The position numbers and the translations under genes were made by a program. The notes beneath the pieces were generated by a model. It saw only the letters and a list, made by a program, of their open reading frames with translations. It was not told the DNA's origin and ran no database searches. Below, piece by piece: positions 11,886 through 25,033 of a stretch of 64,000 nt of DNA. The DNA comes from Cerioporus squamosus (taxonomy: Eukaryota; Basidiomycota; Agaricomycetes; Polyporales; Polyporaceae), in contig JABYQS010000089.1 in the NCBI GenBank assembly GCA_022592435.1, positions 1 to 64,000 of the forward strand, given 5' to 3'. The stretch's first letter is position 1. The number at the start of each line of letters is the position of its first letter.

Positions 11886-13244
11886 TCAGGGGTAAGATGT
11901 TCGTCGACGGTCGGTGTCGTCAGTATCGTCCTCGGCGCTGACCACGGTGAGAGAACTGATCGAGATCGAGAGCGAACTCAGGAGAGGTCCCCCACCAGAA
12001 TCCATAGACGGTGTATCGTTGAATGCGGCCGAGGGCTCGATATGCGCGACAGCGCCCTCAGCCTCACACGCCTCGATGTCCTGAAGCTATGTAAGATAAT
12101 GTCGAACCGATCCAGTAGACGACGAACCTGGGAAGCCTTCCCCGAAACGACCACGGAGGAGACAATCTCCTTGTCCTTACTGTCTTCGAGCACAACGGGC
12201 GGGGTGGCGCTTTCCTCAGAATCGCCGACTTCGCGCCCACCAGCCTGGGCCTACAGATACCCTCAGCTATATCACAGATGATTAGTGACGGATGCGTACC
12301 TTGGAAAAGGCTTCGAGTTGGTACTGCTCCATCAGATCCTCCGGTACCGCGGCGAAAGCTTGACCCTCCTCTCCCCTAGCAGCAACCGAGACAACCGCTG
12401 CCTCATAGTCCTCATGCTTGGGATCGAATGCAGGCTCCCTGACCTCCCCCTTGGTGGAGTCGACTACCGCTCCGGACGCGGTACCGTGACCGGAGCGATT
12501 CTCGTCGATAGGCGGGGTTATCTGGACGCGGGAGAGCGCCGACGCAAGTTCATCGATGGCAACATTGATGGACGCAGGGCTGTCGACGGTGTACTGCTGG
12601 GACATGCTAGCTGGGACCTCGGTAGCGGCCGTGGCGGACTGTTCGGTGGATGTGGAAGTCGAGACGCCAAGCTGTGTACCTGCACCTGGTCCTTCGCGAG
12701 CGCGCTCAGGCGACATAGAGCGTGAGGAGAACGTGAACATGAATGTGGCAGGAGCGGTGTCGTAGTCGTCGTCGACGTCCATGAGTTGGCCTGCCTTCGA
12801 GGGCTTCTTGAAAGGCTATCCGACAGTAATCTTCAGCGAACAAGAATCGTGCGGGAAGCAAGCAGCGCACCTTGAGCTTCGACTTCGCCAGCGCGCGCAA
12901 AAACCGAACACGCTTCGTAAAGAAACCTGGTTTGGCGAGCACATCGTCCGCCTGGCACAGTATGATTTGACTGTAGCTTGTCGAACACGGCGGGATGAAG
13001 ATGAACTCACCACTCTCATCTCGACGTCCTCTTGGAATTTGCCGCGCTTGCCTGCCGGCATGAACCTGTCCTTCTCGAAGAGGCCGTAGAGCTCCACGGT
13101 CCCGCCGTGAAGCTTCCGAGCCCCCGCCTTGATCAGGGACGTAGCGTCGACGTCCATCTTGTCGGAGATGAAGTCGAACATCCCGACCGGGCCGTGGACC
13201 TGCGCAGTGAGGACCGCGTGGGTGGTGAAGACGATGTGAGACAT
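11886..13244 (-). CDS. Hypothetical Ser/Thr-rich acidic protein
   Basis: Five exons join in phase (plus-strand coordinates): 13011-13244, 12871-12951, 12300-12806, 12128-12244, 11886-12086, giving about 379 residues. The start is ATG at 13244 followed by MSHIVFTTHAVLTAQVHGP. The first 110 residues are mixed and basic (KRGKFQEDVEMRV, FFTKRVRFLRALAKSKLK). The remainder is disordered, rich in Ser, Thr, Glu and Asp, with MDVDDDYDTAPA and RVQITPPIDENR. I recognise no domain. The repeated MDVD phrase and short basic motifs hint at a nuclear protein, but that is guesswork. It is divergent from cullin-1 across about 1.1 kb. The C-terminus is uncertain because protein-like frames continue past the stop. 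Confidence 0.55.
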
Positions 13245-14325
13245 GGCGGCGGTGTGACGAACGGAGTAGAAGTGATGCAGGTAGCGGGCGTCGTGGGCGG
13301 CGTGAGGCGAGATGGTAGCGGTTGACGGGCAAGTGTGTGGGGTTTGGATGTCTGAGAGCTCGCCGTGTTGCCGTCTGAGGCTGGCGGGAGGTGACGGGCT
13401 GACGTCGATCGGGATCGACAGAAGCGAATCCCGTTGGCCACCGCCGCGGCAGACTCTTTGCCGGACTTGTGTGAAGGAATGTACATGACCGACGGCTTGA
13501 CTACGTATTTGTGAGTGTTCTCCGGGAGTCGTAACACTGCACCAAACATCTCCCGGTGATCCTTGAGAGAATGCGAACGTTGTAGTTCCATTATACCAGA
13601 TGCAAGGCAACAAGTACGTCAAGCTCAGAGTGAGTTTCGCCAATAGCCAGCCTGCAGTTTTCGTGAAGTTCCGTCGAGTGTGCGCAGTAGGCTGTTGAAG
13701 TGGGCAGTATCGGAGACTCGGAGGCAGAACCGGAGTAGGCTCCACTGAGCTCGGAAGGAGCTGAAATCCAGATGCTGTCGCTGGTCTGGCGAATATCTAG
13801 ATCCAAAGCGTCGGCATGGGGAAGGTCGTATGAGACTATGAAGTACCTCGCGGCTGCCATTAAGCATGTGATTCGCGGGTCTCAGCCTTTGCTGTCAAGA
13901 GATCCACTTTTCAGTGTAACTCGTGCCACTAACTCCGCAGTCATACCTGGAACGCAGTTTGATGGGTTAAATGCCTGACCGCTAGTAAGTAGCCTGAGCA
14001 GCGTGGCATACTGTCATGGTGGGCCCGGGGATCAACGCAGTTACTGATTGGACCAGAAGGAATAAAGCAGGTCTTTTCACGCTCTCCTGCAAACGATTTT
14101 CCCTGGACGACGAAGCATATAGACGTCGAAGTTGAGTCGCGCGAGCATTTGCGACGATGAGCGGAGAGTGAGTCTACGCGTGGAAGCGCCGACACGCTGC
14201 GCGACTTGAGGCAGCCATGCAAAGCCGAGACGCCTAAGCGGTGCTTGTCCCTCGACCACTTTGTCCTCCTCCCTCCTCTCGTCTCCTTTCCCCTTCTCAC
14301 GTGCTGATCAGTTACGACATACGAT
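13245..14325. promoter_or_regulatory. Divergent intergenic region before cullin-1
   Basis: Separates the minus-strand hypothetical gene from the plus-strand cullin gene and must hold both promoters. A minus-strand frame at 13591-13860 is open but has no family resemblance. The last 80 bases before the cullin ATG are pyrimidine-rich, typical of fungal core promoters. Confidence 0.4.
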
Positions 14326-17075
<2,750 letters not shown>

Positions 17076-17526
17076 GTTAGTGGTGTTCTCCGCTGGGCGT
17101 CTCCCGCCGTCATACTGTACTTTGTCAATGTCTGTCGCAACTTGCAAGCTGTCCGTCGACGTCTTCATCGCTCGCTTCCTCGTTCCCTCCCACCATCCCT
17201 TGTCCATGTCAATGCTCTATATCGTGTGTAGACGTCTCTTGTAGCATAGTACCATACGACAGGTTATCAATGTGTTCTGATATGCAGCTCTCATTCCTGG
17301 TGCCGTTCAGCAGGGTGGAGCCGTCGACGAGGGGGTGGATACTATGCGTGTACTTATTGGCTCCGGCACTGTGCTAGGTACCAGGCCAGAGCAGGCCCTC
17401 CTTGCCATCGATTGACACTTCCCAAGGCTGGGAGCACTCGGGAGGGCATGAGACAAGTACATAGTTGCGTGTCGGTGCTGTACAGTTGTGGCTACAATTC
17501 GCTGCTAACCGTCTCATATAAGGCAC
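17076..17526. other. Convergent spacer, 3' ends of cullin-1 and ZNHIT2
   Basis: Two stop codons face each other across about 450 bases. I see no gene here; it should hold the two 3' untranslated regions. Confidence 0.5.
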
Positions 17527-19121
17527 CTATACGAGCTCTTCGATTCTCGGACCACCCGTGTTCGTTGGCACTCTTCTAACCCTAGCTCCGCCGCCGCTGG
17601 GTGCTGCTCGAGCACTCTCGTTCTTAAGGGTCTTGGCCTGCATCGTCGCCTCGTCGGCCAGTACGCGCAGCATGGGCGCCGGTGTGCCGATGACATAGGC
17701 CGCGTAGAACATCAGCTTGTGCACGACATGATTCGCCTTCGCACTCTTCGCGTGCTATGCGCGTCGTGAGCAGGAATCACCGAAGAGGGCGGCGAGGTCC
17801 GAGAAGACGCGGAGCGCGTTTGCGCTCCGGTGGTCTTCGAGGCTCAGCGCGGGGTCGCTTGAGGCTACGACGGTCAGCTTGGCCGGTCGGAGAAGATGCG
17901 CTGTGTCTTGGAGCAGGAGAGAGAAGAACTTTGCGTCCATGTGACCCTGAAGGAGGAAGCAGCGTGGTCAGTCGAGGCTAACTTGACGGAGACGGCGGCG
18001 TGGGGATGCGTACCGGAGGAAATCGAGACCACAGGTCGGTCACGACACCAGACAGGGAGGTGTGGACGGTCGAGGACTTGCGATCGACGAGGAACGGGAC
18101 GAGCTGAGATAATGACCGCTTGACTTCAAGGCGCTCTGGGTCCTCCAGGGAAAGTGTAGAGAGCGACGATATTGCGAAGTAACGTATGGCGTACGCATAT
18201 GCTATGCTGCGTCTACACCGTCAGTCGGGATCCACGTGGAGAGACGTATGTTGCTCACCATACTGCGCATATGTTGTAAAGTAGCAGCGGCCCGCTTGCG
18301 CTGGCCTCCGATGTCCGCTTGATCAGTGGTTCGGGTAAAGACATGACGGCCGGCTTAGTCCCGTGCCTGCGAGGTGATGCCTGAGGTGCCGAAGTAGAGT
18401 CCACAGAGGCAAGCTCTACGGGAGCCTCCCACCATGGCTGAACCTGCTCCCTTTCCAGCACCTCGCTGGCTAACAGCTGTTTTGCAAGCTCGCTGTCAGG
18501 GTCCTGCAGCGCACGAAGGAATTTTTCACGTTCCGCGGGGGTAAGAGCGTTCCATAACTCATCATAGGATGCAGAATCTGTGCGGGGCGGGGGGCGGGCG
18601 ATCAGCGAACGTGCCTTGGCCGGCAGATGTGGGAGACGTACCGAGGTCAACGTTCTGCAACCTCCGCTGCAGGTCATCTCCCTCATCGTCATCGGAGTCG
18701 TCGAGGAGCGGGCTATCGTCAAGCGAGTCCTCTTCAAAGCGTTTAAGTAGGTCCATCATTCGCTGCTTCTCCTCTTGGCTCGCACTGGGCGCGTTCTTCA
18801 CGTCCTGTTCTATCTCCTTCTGGTAAAACGACTCGGAACACCCTGCGTGTTTCTACGATGCACCGTCAATCCTTGCAGCCTTGCGACGACGCATGGCACG
18901 CACCTCGGATCGGAAGCAGACTAAGGAGCAGTATGGGATGTTGCAGCGTGGACATGTGTAGCGCGAGAACTGTCGTCGACAACTGTGAGTAGTTCAGGAG
19001 AGAGCCAAGGATGGCACACGAGCGGAAGATGTACTGACATTGCACAGGGGATCGTGGAAACCGACTCGGTCTCGCGCGACGAAGACGCAATGATAGGCTC
19101 CCCAGTTAATTCCCCAGACAT
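17527..19121 (-). CDS. ZNHIT2: HIT-type zinc-finger protein, ZNHIT2 family, with one internal TAG
   Basis: ZNHIT2 proteins link the R2TP/RUVBL chaperone to the U5 snRNP, where PRP8 is a client; PRP8 lies 35 kb away in this window. Six exons (plus-strand coordinates): 19039-19121, 18904-18982, 18642-18852, 18259-18577, 18014-18206, 17527-17946. They encode about 434 residues. The HIT zinc finger is at residues about 26-65: IPCAICRRQFSRYTCPRCN, then YCSLVCFRSE, and the distal KHAGCSESFY. Then follow an acidic segment (LLDDSDDDEGDD), the ZNHIT2-type LWNALTPAEREKFLRAL, and the region LPEPLIKR. In the last exon an in-frame TAG at 17756-17758 interrupts SRRA-stop-HAKSAKANHVVHK. The frame on both sides is clearly coding, so the TAG is either a C-to-T change from CAG or an error. 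A 26-base intron ending at this TAG was considered but breaks the frame. Confidence 0.88.
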
Positions 19122-19351
19122 ACTCGCGTATACTCCGAGAAGGATGTCCTAAGCCAGAGTTGTGGATGAGCGTGGATGGTCGTGGTCTATGGATGAGTTA
19201 GACGGCGGGCGCTTGTGCCTCTTGCCTGCAGACGTCATCTAACGCTCCTCCTCCCAGCCACATCCTCACCCCTGCGCGATGGCACCCAACGACCCGGCCC
19301 TACCCGGCCCTTTCGAACGACGCTACCGCCTCTACTGACTCTCCCGCTTCT

Positions 19352-19918
19352 TTGCCATCTGCCTCATCCTCAAAGCCATCAGCCTCCGCATCTACCGATG
19401 GCCCTCAGCCGCCCATGATCTATCCGCTGCCCATGCCTGATTTCGTCTATGGTGTAAGGCAATCTCCACTCGGTACATGGACATATTGTTACTTTGCTTT
19501 ATGGAGACAGAATAAGGAAGATGTTCCCCAGACGTTACCTCCCCCCAGAATTGAACCCGCTCTGTGTTGACTGCGGCGACCCGGAGGAGTTGCCACTCGT
19601 CTGGTATGGTGCGCTCTATGACCAATACAAGCTATTCGGATACGCGAGGCGTCGGGGTTGGGCTGTAAAACAGCGACCGGACGATGAGGAGTACGATATG
19701 TTGCTCACCTGGGAGAACCTTGTCTACAAGTATTGCGAGAAGTACGGGATGTGCATTCAGACGCGCGAGGTACTTCCAATCTGCTGATTACGCTGAACTG
19801 CAATCGTGACTTGGCGGAGTTCACCACGAAGCATCGCGACCGCGCGCGGAAGACGTTCAAGGCAATGGGATATGCGGAGGATGAGCCCCAGTGGTATCTT
19901 GACTTGGATGAGGAGGTT
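19352..19918 (+). CDS. Hypothetical protein, approximate exons
   Basis: Protein-like plus-strand frames begin with a Ser/Ala-rich leader (MPSASSSKPSASASTDGP) and PMIYPLPMPDFVYG. After an intron-like break they continue in another frame through FPRRYLPPELNPLCVDCGD and WYGALYDQYKLFGYARRRGW. A likely intron at about 19771 (GTACTT donor) leads to TTKHRDRARKTFKAMGYAED. The Cys pair in CVDCGD is notable, but I recognise no family. The start is uncertain: an upstream ATG at 19279 is in frame only if one base of a C run is removed. Aromatic and charged residues in the central part make real coding likely. Confidence 0.45.
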
Positions 19919-21753
19919 CGTCGCGGTTGCGACTCCCCAGTTTGCGTGCATGGCCTAACACATGACGTCCTTGCAGTACTAGTTGCCGCTTGGCAGCGCC
20001 GCTGGATGTTGGTCCCTGCATATGACCTGTACGCCTATCTGTATATACGGCGTAAGTACGCCATGGATAAGCCATGGATTACGCTCTTCTGCGCTGCAAG
20101 ACATTGCCATCTGGTACTGGAACAAAGACGTCATGACTTCGAATACCTGTGGCATGCTTCGGTCACCGGTGGCGTTATGCTTCGTGAAGATTTCTGCTCG
20201 CTGCCTCAGGTCTGTCGCCGTTTCAGACTCTCCAGACAGACATCTCATGAACATGATAGGACTATCAAACTCACCTCGCATCCAGAGGCGATGCCAACGT
20301 GAACCTTCGCCTCTTGCCAATGTCACGAGGTATTGGCCTGGAAAGCTTATTTCATCAAAGGCATGATGACCCGGGACAGTAACCACGAGGTGCCACCAAG
20401 CGTGAGTGAGCCAGGCTTGCCTCTCATCTATGATCGCACAACACCAGCATTCACGCGCGCTGAGCACTTCTCAGAACCCACGCTGTTCTCCTCGAGTCCT
20501 CGACGGGTGCTTCATGCCGGATGATCAATGTCATGTTCCTTTGGGTCATTTCCGCGAGCCCCCACCGTTTGAGCTTGCCACCTGCACCCTAACAACCGCC
20601 TCCTGGGCGTGCCGCTGCATCACCCTACATAAGTAAGTAGACGACAACACCATTACCTCAACAAATTCATTCGACGACCCAGAAGGGTGCGGGTTGCAAG
20701 GTTCCGTATCCCTCGTGTGATTGCGCCGCTCTTGACGCTCTGGTTCTGTTCTGCTCGGCGCGTGGAGGCGGGATTTCGACATATCACGATGGCCTGTTCG
20801 GTGGAAGTTGAGCGGCGAAGTTCTCTTCCCAACTACTCCGTACGTCAGTTGCAATCTTCACTTCATCACATCCGTTCTGATGATTTCTTGAGCGGTACCC
20901 TCGAACTTCGAAATGTGTTCGCTGGGCGCGGCATGGGCATTGTCTCGATGAAGGGACTTTTGTTGTCGTTCGGCGGGCGGCACCCTCTGCCTCCGCGTGA
21001 GCATGTTATTTCCGATCCACTCTAGCAACGAGCACATTCGATCTTTGGTAAGCTTCAAGGCTAGGCGAGAACGTTGGCTCGGACCACCAACGGGATTCGG
21101 AGGCAATGCCTATATGCTCCTCAGAGGGACCCCTAGCTCTGCACCGTGACGCTCGGTGCTCGAACGCGGATCTACTCATGAAACTCGCTCATGCCCTCCT
21201 ACGGGCTTTGCAAGCTTACCGCACGTCCGCGCTGGGCATACCCTCTTGCGAGCTATCTGCCGACAAGGAATCGAATGGCCATATTCCCAGCGCCGCAGGG
21301 AAGAAGCAGTCGAAGAGCCGGAAACGCTCGCACCCGTCTGCGCACGAACGGATTCTCAGCGAATCCACGTACCCACGAACACGGTGATTGTCTCTTAAGG
21401 TGAGAATGCCCTCGGCGCTGCGCACGCCTGCCGACTATCGGTACGAAGTAAATCGGACAAGCGGGAGCATGAGAGCATGGTGTCGCGACTTGCTCTGCAG
21501 AGTGGCTGCCGTCACCAACGCCGCCGGGTGCCCTCCGGCAGAAGCGGGCGTGCGCCAAGATCCCAGACCGTGGGGTTCTCTTCGTAGGAACAGAAGACTG
21601 GGTTCGTACACGGACCGCAGGGATATGTGGCGCGCATAGGGTCGTGCTCGGCAGACTTTATAACACGCCCTGAAGTCATCGCGGACGCGCAGCCGCCGCC
21701 TCCCAATCTCCTCCTCTTTCTTTTTCCCTGTGCTGTCCTGGTGTACTGTCGGG
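19919..21753. other. Region upstream of DUF6534-A, no intact gene
   Basis: Only short, frame-broken protein-like stretches are visible. The segment 20898-21045 is similar to the reverse complement of 46385-46564, so part of this region belongs to a dispersed duplication that also placed DUF6534 copy C. The last 100 bases before the DUF6534-A ATG (for example TGTACTGTCGGG) closely match the sequence before the DUF6534-B ATG and probably contain the shared core promoter. Confidence 0.45.
20898..21045 (+). repeat. Dispersed duplicate, partner of 46385-46564 (inverted)
   Basis: Matching blocks include GGGCAT, TTGTCGTTC, GCGGCACCCTCTG, CTCCGC and TCCACTCTA.CAACGAGCA in the same order as in the reverse complement of 46385-46564. 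It lies about 0.7 kb upstream of DUF6534-A, and its partner about 0.3 kb upstream of DUF6534-C. It may be a decayed fragment of another gene. Confidence 0.6.
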
Positions 21754-24227
21754 ATGGCGATGATTGACAGTACGTTCGGCGCCGCCCTCATCGGGCTCAT
21801 TGTCAGTGCATGGTGAGCTTCCTTGTCCATCTACACAGAGAGCGCTACTCACACCGAACTCTGTCGCAGTCTGTATGGGATTACGCTGCTACAAACGTAC
21901 GTGGACTGGATAGGCTGCTGAGGCTGGACTGAATTGCGTGACGTGAATGCAGCTTCAGCTACTTCAGGTACGTCGCACGGACCGAGTCTTCACCCCATTC
22001 TTATCGCTATGTAGGAATTACTCGAAGGACGCTACCTTCATCAAGTCGCTCGTACGTGGACTTGCTACACCGCCTCGTCCAGCTAATACGCAACACGCCA
22101 ATCTAGGTTATCACCTTAACGTGAGGCTTCACTGTCTGATCATGCATGGGCCCCTACTCATGCGTCGCGGCTCATTCGCAGAGTACTGGATACCTTGCAT
22201 CTGGCTCTTTGCACGCGGACAATATATTGGTGAGCAAGATGCCATACACTTGCGCTTCCCGTACTGAACAATCTTGAAGGTACCTAGTTACGAACTTCGG
22301 CAATACGAGCAATCTGGACATGACAACTTGGTACGTGAGCATTCCTGGTTGCACAGGTACCCAATACTTATCTCACCATGTCCGGATCCTTCTAGGAGCA
22401 TGTCTGTGAGTCTTCTCGGTCGCATATCTGGTCTGGTAGCTGAAAGTTGTTGGCTATAGCTGCAAACGGACTGCAATGTAAGTATTCCCTTGGTTCCCCC
22501 TCCCTTCAATCCCGAGTAACTGTGACCTTGACGACGACAGGGCCTTATCGGACTCATAGTTGAAGTGTACGTCCCACCTCCTATCTGCTCTCGTGCTCTC
22601 CTCACTCGTGAGCTCCACAGCTTCTTCGCGCGTCGTTTGTGGATGAGTGGGTTGCCTTCTGATTGACTATCAGCTCCGCTCTCACCGATCGTGCGAATAC
22701 CTTCACAGTGAGCCGCAACTGGTTGATCACCGGTATCGTGGTGAGTGAGGCCCTGCTGCACCTTTCTTACGTATCGTATCAAAGACTTTCTGACCGCCCT
22801 GCCAGGTCGTCTTGGCATTCCTCCATTTCGGTCAGTACTGGGCCTGCTCGACGTGTGAAGGCAACCTTCTGAACCCCACTTTGTGTTGCTGCATTCGCAG
22901 GTCTCGGCGTCGGTGAGAATCGGCCTAGATAGTTATACTCCAGGTATCACATGCTGACACCGGCGACTTGCCAGTCTTCACTGCGGAGTCGTGAGTTCCG
23001 TTCCGCTGGCCTCGAGTGCACTCTGACCCTGCGCAGCTTCATACTCGGCCGATACTCGAAGTTCAAGTCCCTCACGGTCCGCACGTCTCTTCACCCCTTA
23101 GCGTCCAGACTCTCACATGCTAGGGCACGCAGTGGGAAACATGCCTTGGCCTTGGTGCGGCCGCTGTCGCGGACATTATCATCGCTGCGGCTATGTGCTA
23201 CTACTTGTACACGAAGCGGACAGGTCTGAAGAGGTGCGGTGCACAGCTGAAGTCATGCGAACGGGCAATGCTGAACCTTAATACACCGTAGGACCGACTC
23301 CGTCGTGGCATTGCTCATGGTCTACAGCGTCAATAGCGGACTGACCACGAGGTACGTCCGTCGTACGGTGGTTCGGGCTGGACTCTCACAGCGCGTCCTT
23401 CAGCATCATCGCCACGATATGCGTTGTTACGGCGAGTCTTCCAGCCGCGTCATTGCATTCACACGGGAAGTCTGACTTTCTTCTAGTTCGCCGCAATGCC
23501 CACGAACTTTGTTTGGCTTAGCTTCTTCTGGATCATGGGCAAATGCAAGTGTCAGTGGAAAAGGATGTGAACCAGAGACTGACTACCATACCAACAGGCT
23601 ATGTCAACTCCTTCCTAGCGCTGTACGTGCCATTTATCCTTTCCTCGTCATGCACGCTAGGTCTGACATCCCCTTTAGCCTCAACAGCCGCGAGAGCCTG
23701 CGGGACAAAGTAGCCGGCGCCGTACAACTGAACCATTTCGGCGTTGCGCACTCGTTTCAACAATCCTTCAGCACCGGTGACCACGGGTCCAAACCGCCGA
23801 AGGTGAGCACATGGGAAACTCTCGGTCACCTGTCTACCAGACTCACCGTCAACAGTCGGCTCGTCTGGACGGCGTAGCGGTGTCCATCGAGACCATTACG
23901 GACTACAGTCCGCACTACCCTCGAAAGGTCCGTACAGTACTCAGGACGCTCTGACGATGCGTAGCTGACGGTTGCGTTTGCGGCTGCTGCTAGAGTTCCA
24001 CCGCTGAGAGGCACAACCAAATGGAGGCTATTCAGGAGGTCGAGATCAAGGAGCCTAGCCTGAGGGATGACGATACCTCGGTGTACTCGACTCCAGTTAC
24101 CCAGTCTGAGTGCTTGCGGACGCTGATTTCTCCACTCGGCGCGTCGGACTGGTTGCGACTGGCTGCCGGGTTGTTCGATGTATTTATCGACTTCGGACAG
24201 TTCCATCAGGGTGATAGAACGAGCTGA
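21754..24227 (+). CDS. DUF6534 membrane protein, copy A, about 24 exons
   Basis: A member of the agaricomycete DUF6534 family: integral membrane proteins of unknown function with about seven predicted helices. I could join about 24 exons, several only 10-18 bases long (for example GAGCATGTCT and GTCTCGGCGTCG). Segments in order include MAMIDSTFGAALIGLIVSA, LYGITLLQT, VLDTLHLALCTRTIYW, YLVTNFGNTSNLDMTTW, LQTDCN, GLIGLIVEV, FFARRLWMMSRNWLITGIV, VVLAFLHFG, VFTAESFILGRYSKF, LGLGAAAVADIIIAAAM, TDSVVALLMVYSVNSGL, AAMPTNFVWLSFFWIMGKC and LLNSRESLRDKVAGAVQL. The tail is polar and cytosolic-like. All phases fit with no disruption. Two introns use GC donors, at 23432 and 23545, where copy B has GT. It is followed by a truncated RTT109 relic. 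Confidence 0.85.
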
Positions 24228-24550
24228 GCTTGCGGATATTGTCGGCTTCTGTATTCTTGCCTTCGAACCCTTTGTATATTGCGACATGTCTACATAGGAT
24301 TCGTAACGCACACATAGCCGACATCGACATTGACATCGCTGCCAGTGGCCGAATCGCTGCCAGTGGCCGACGCCACGTGTGTCGGGACTTTCCTTATCGA
24401 GATGATCGACTGTAGATGGGCGTCCGCATCGCTGGCGACGCTCTGTTGTCTCCTTCGGCTTGAACATCGTTGCTGTCAACTCATGATAAGTATGTTTTGC
24501 TTGAATATTCCAGCTATGCCTAGTAGCCACTACCTCACAATGAATCCAGG
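24228..24550. other. Spacer between DUF6534-A and the RTT109 relic
   Basis: Parts of this spacer resemble the region upstream of intact RTT109 (about 27600-27850), for example GTCGGGA.CTTCCTTA and ATGTT.TGCTTGA. They therefore belong to the same duplicated block. It contains a perfect 18-bp tandem duplication at 24335-24370. No gene is seen. Confidence 0.55.
24335..24370. repeat. Tandem duplication of an 18-bp unit
   Basis: ATCGCTGCCAGTGGCCGA occurs twice in direct succession without mismatch, at 24335-24352 and 24353-24370. It lies in non-coding sequence and probably reflects replication slippage. Confidence 0.9.
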
Positions 24551-24758
24551 CATAAGCCTCTCGCTGCGCTCGCCGACGTTCAAGGGACGCGTACATTCCA
24601 CGTCCGAAAACACCCTCCTCCCCTGTGCTCAGCCAAGACCGCGAAGGTACCCGCAAGAGGTGCTCTCGGAACAGACAAGGCCAGGCGCGCCCGGATCCTC
24701 GTCACTGCCATCGAGGTCGGAGGCGTCGATCTAGCACATCCCGTTCACCTCCTCTGGC
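24551..24758 (+). pseudogene. Truncated RTT109 relic (N-terminal part)
   Basis: Base-by-base resemblance to the first about 240 coding bases of the intact RTT109 gene at 27857 is obvious: CGCTCGCCGACGTTC, GGGACGCGTACATTCCACGT, CTCAGCCAAGACCGCG, CAAGAGGTGCTC and CCTCGTCACTGCCATCGAGG. The start codon is ATA instead of ATG. About 13 bases are missing just after the start, further short deletions occur, and the similarity ends near 24758. No intact frame remains. It is the remnant left when the DUF6534-RTT109 pair was duplicated. Confidence 0.85.
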
Positions 24759-25033
24759 ATGCGGTCCCAGGTTCTCTGAGATTCCCGACCTCACTCGGCC
24801 CACGCGCACGAGAGCCGGGATCGCTGGAAATGGCAAGATGTGCCGCCAGGGGAACGTCACTGAATGTCGCGGACAGATGCTTGCGCCGGCGTCGATCGTG
24901 TTCAGTTATTACTGATGGTGGCGCATAGTTCATAACGTCCTGAAGAAAATGTGGACTCGCTGCCGCCGCATCCCAAATTGCTCTTCTCTCCTTTCTCCAC
25001 ACTTTCTCTCTGTCCTTTGGGTGTACTGTCGGG

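Noticed and set aside
17733..17760. A 26-base intron ending in CATAG in ZNHIT2
   Set aside because: Too short for this genome, and removing it shifts the coding frame out of the conserved downstream sequence.
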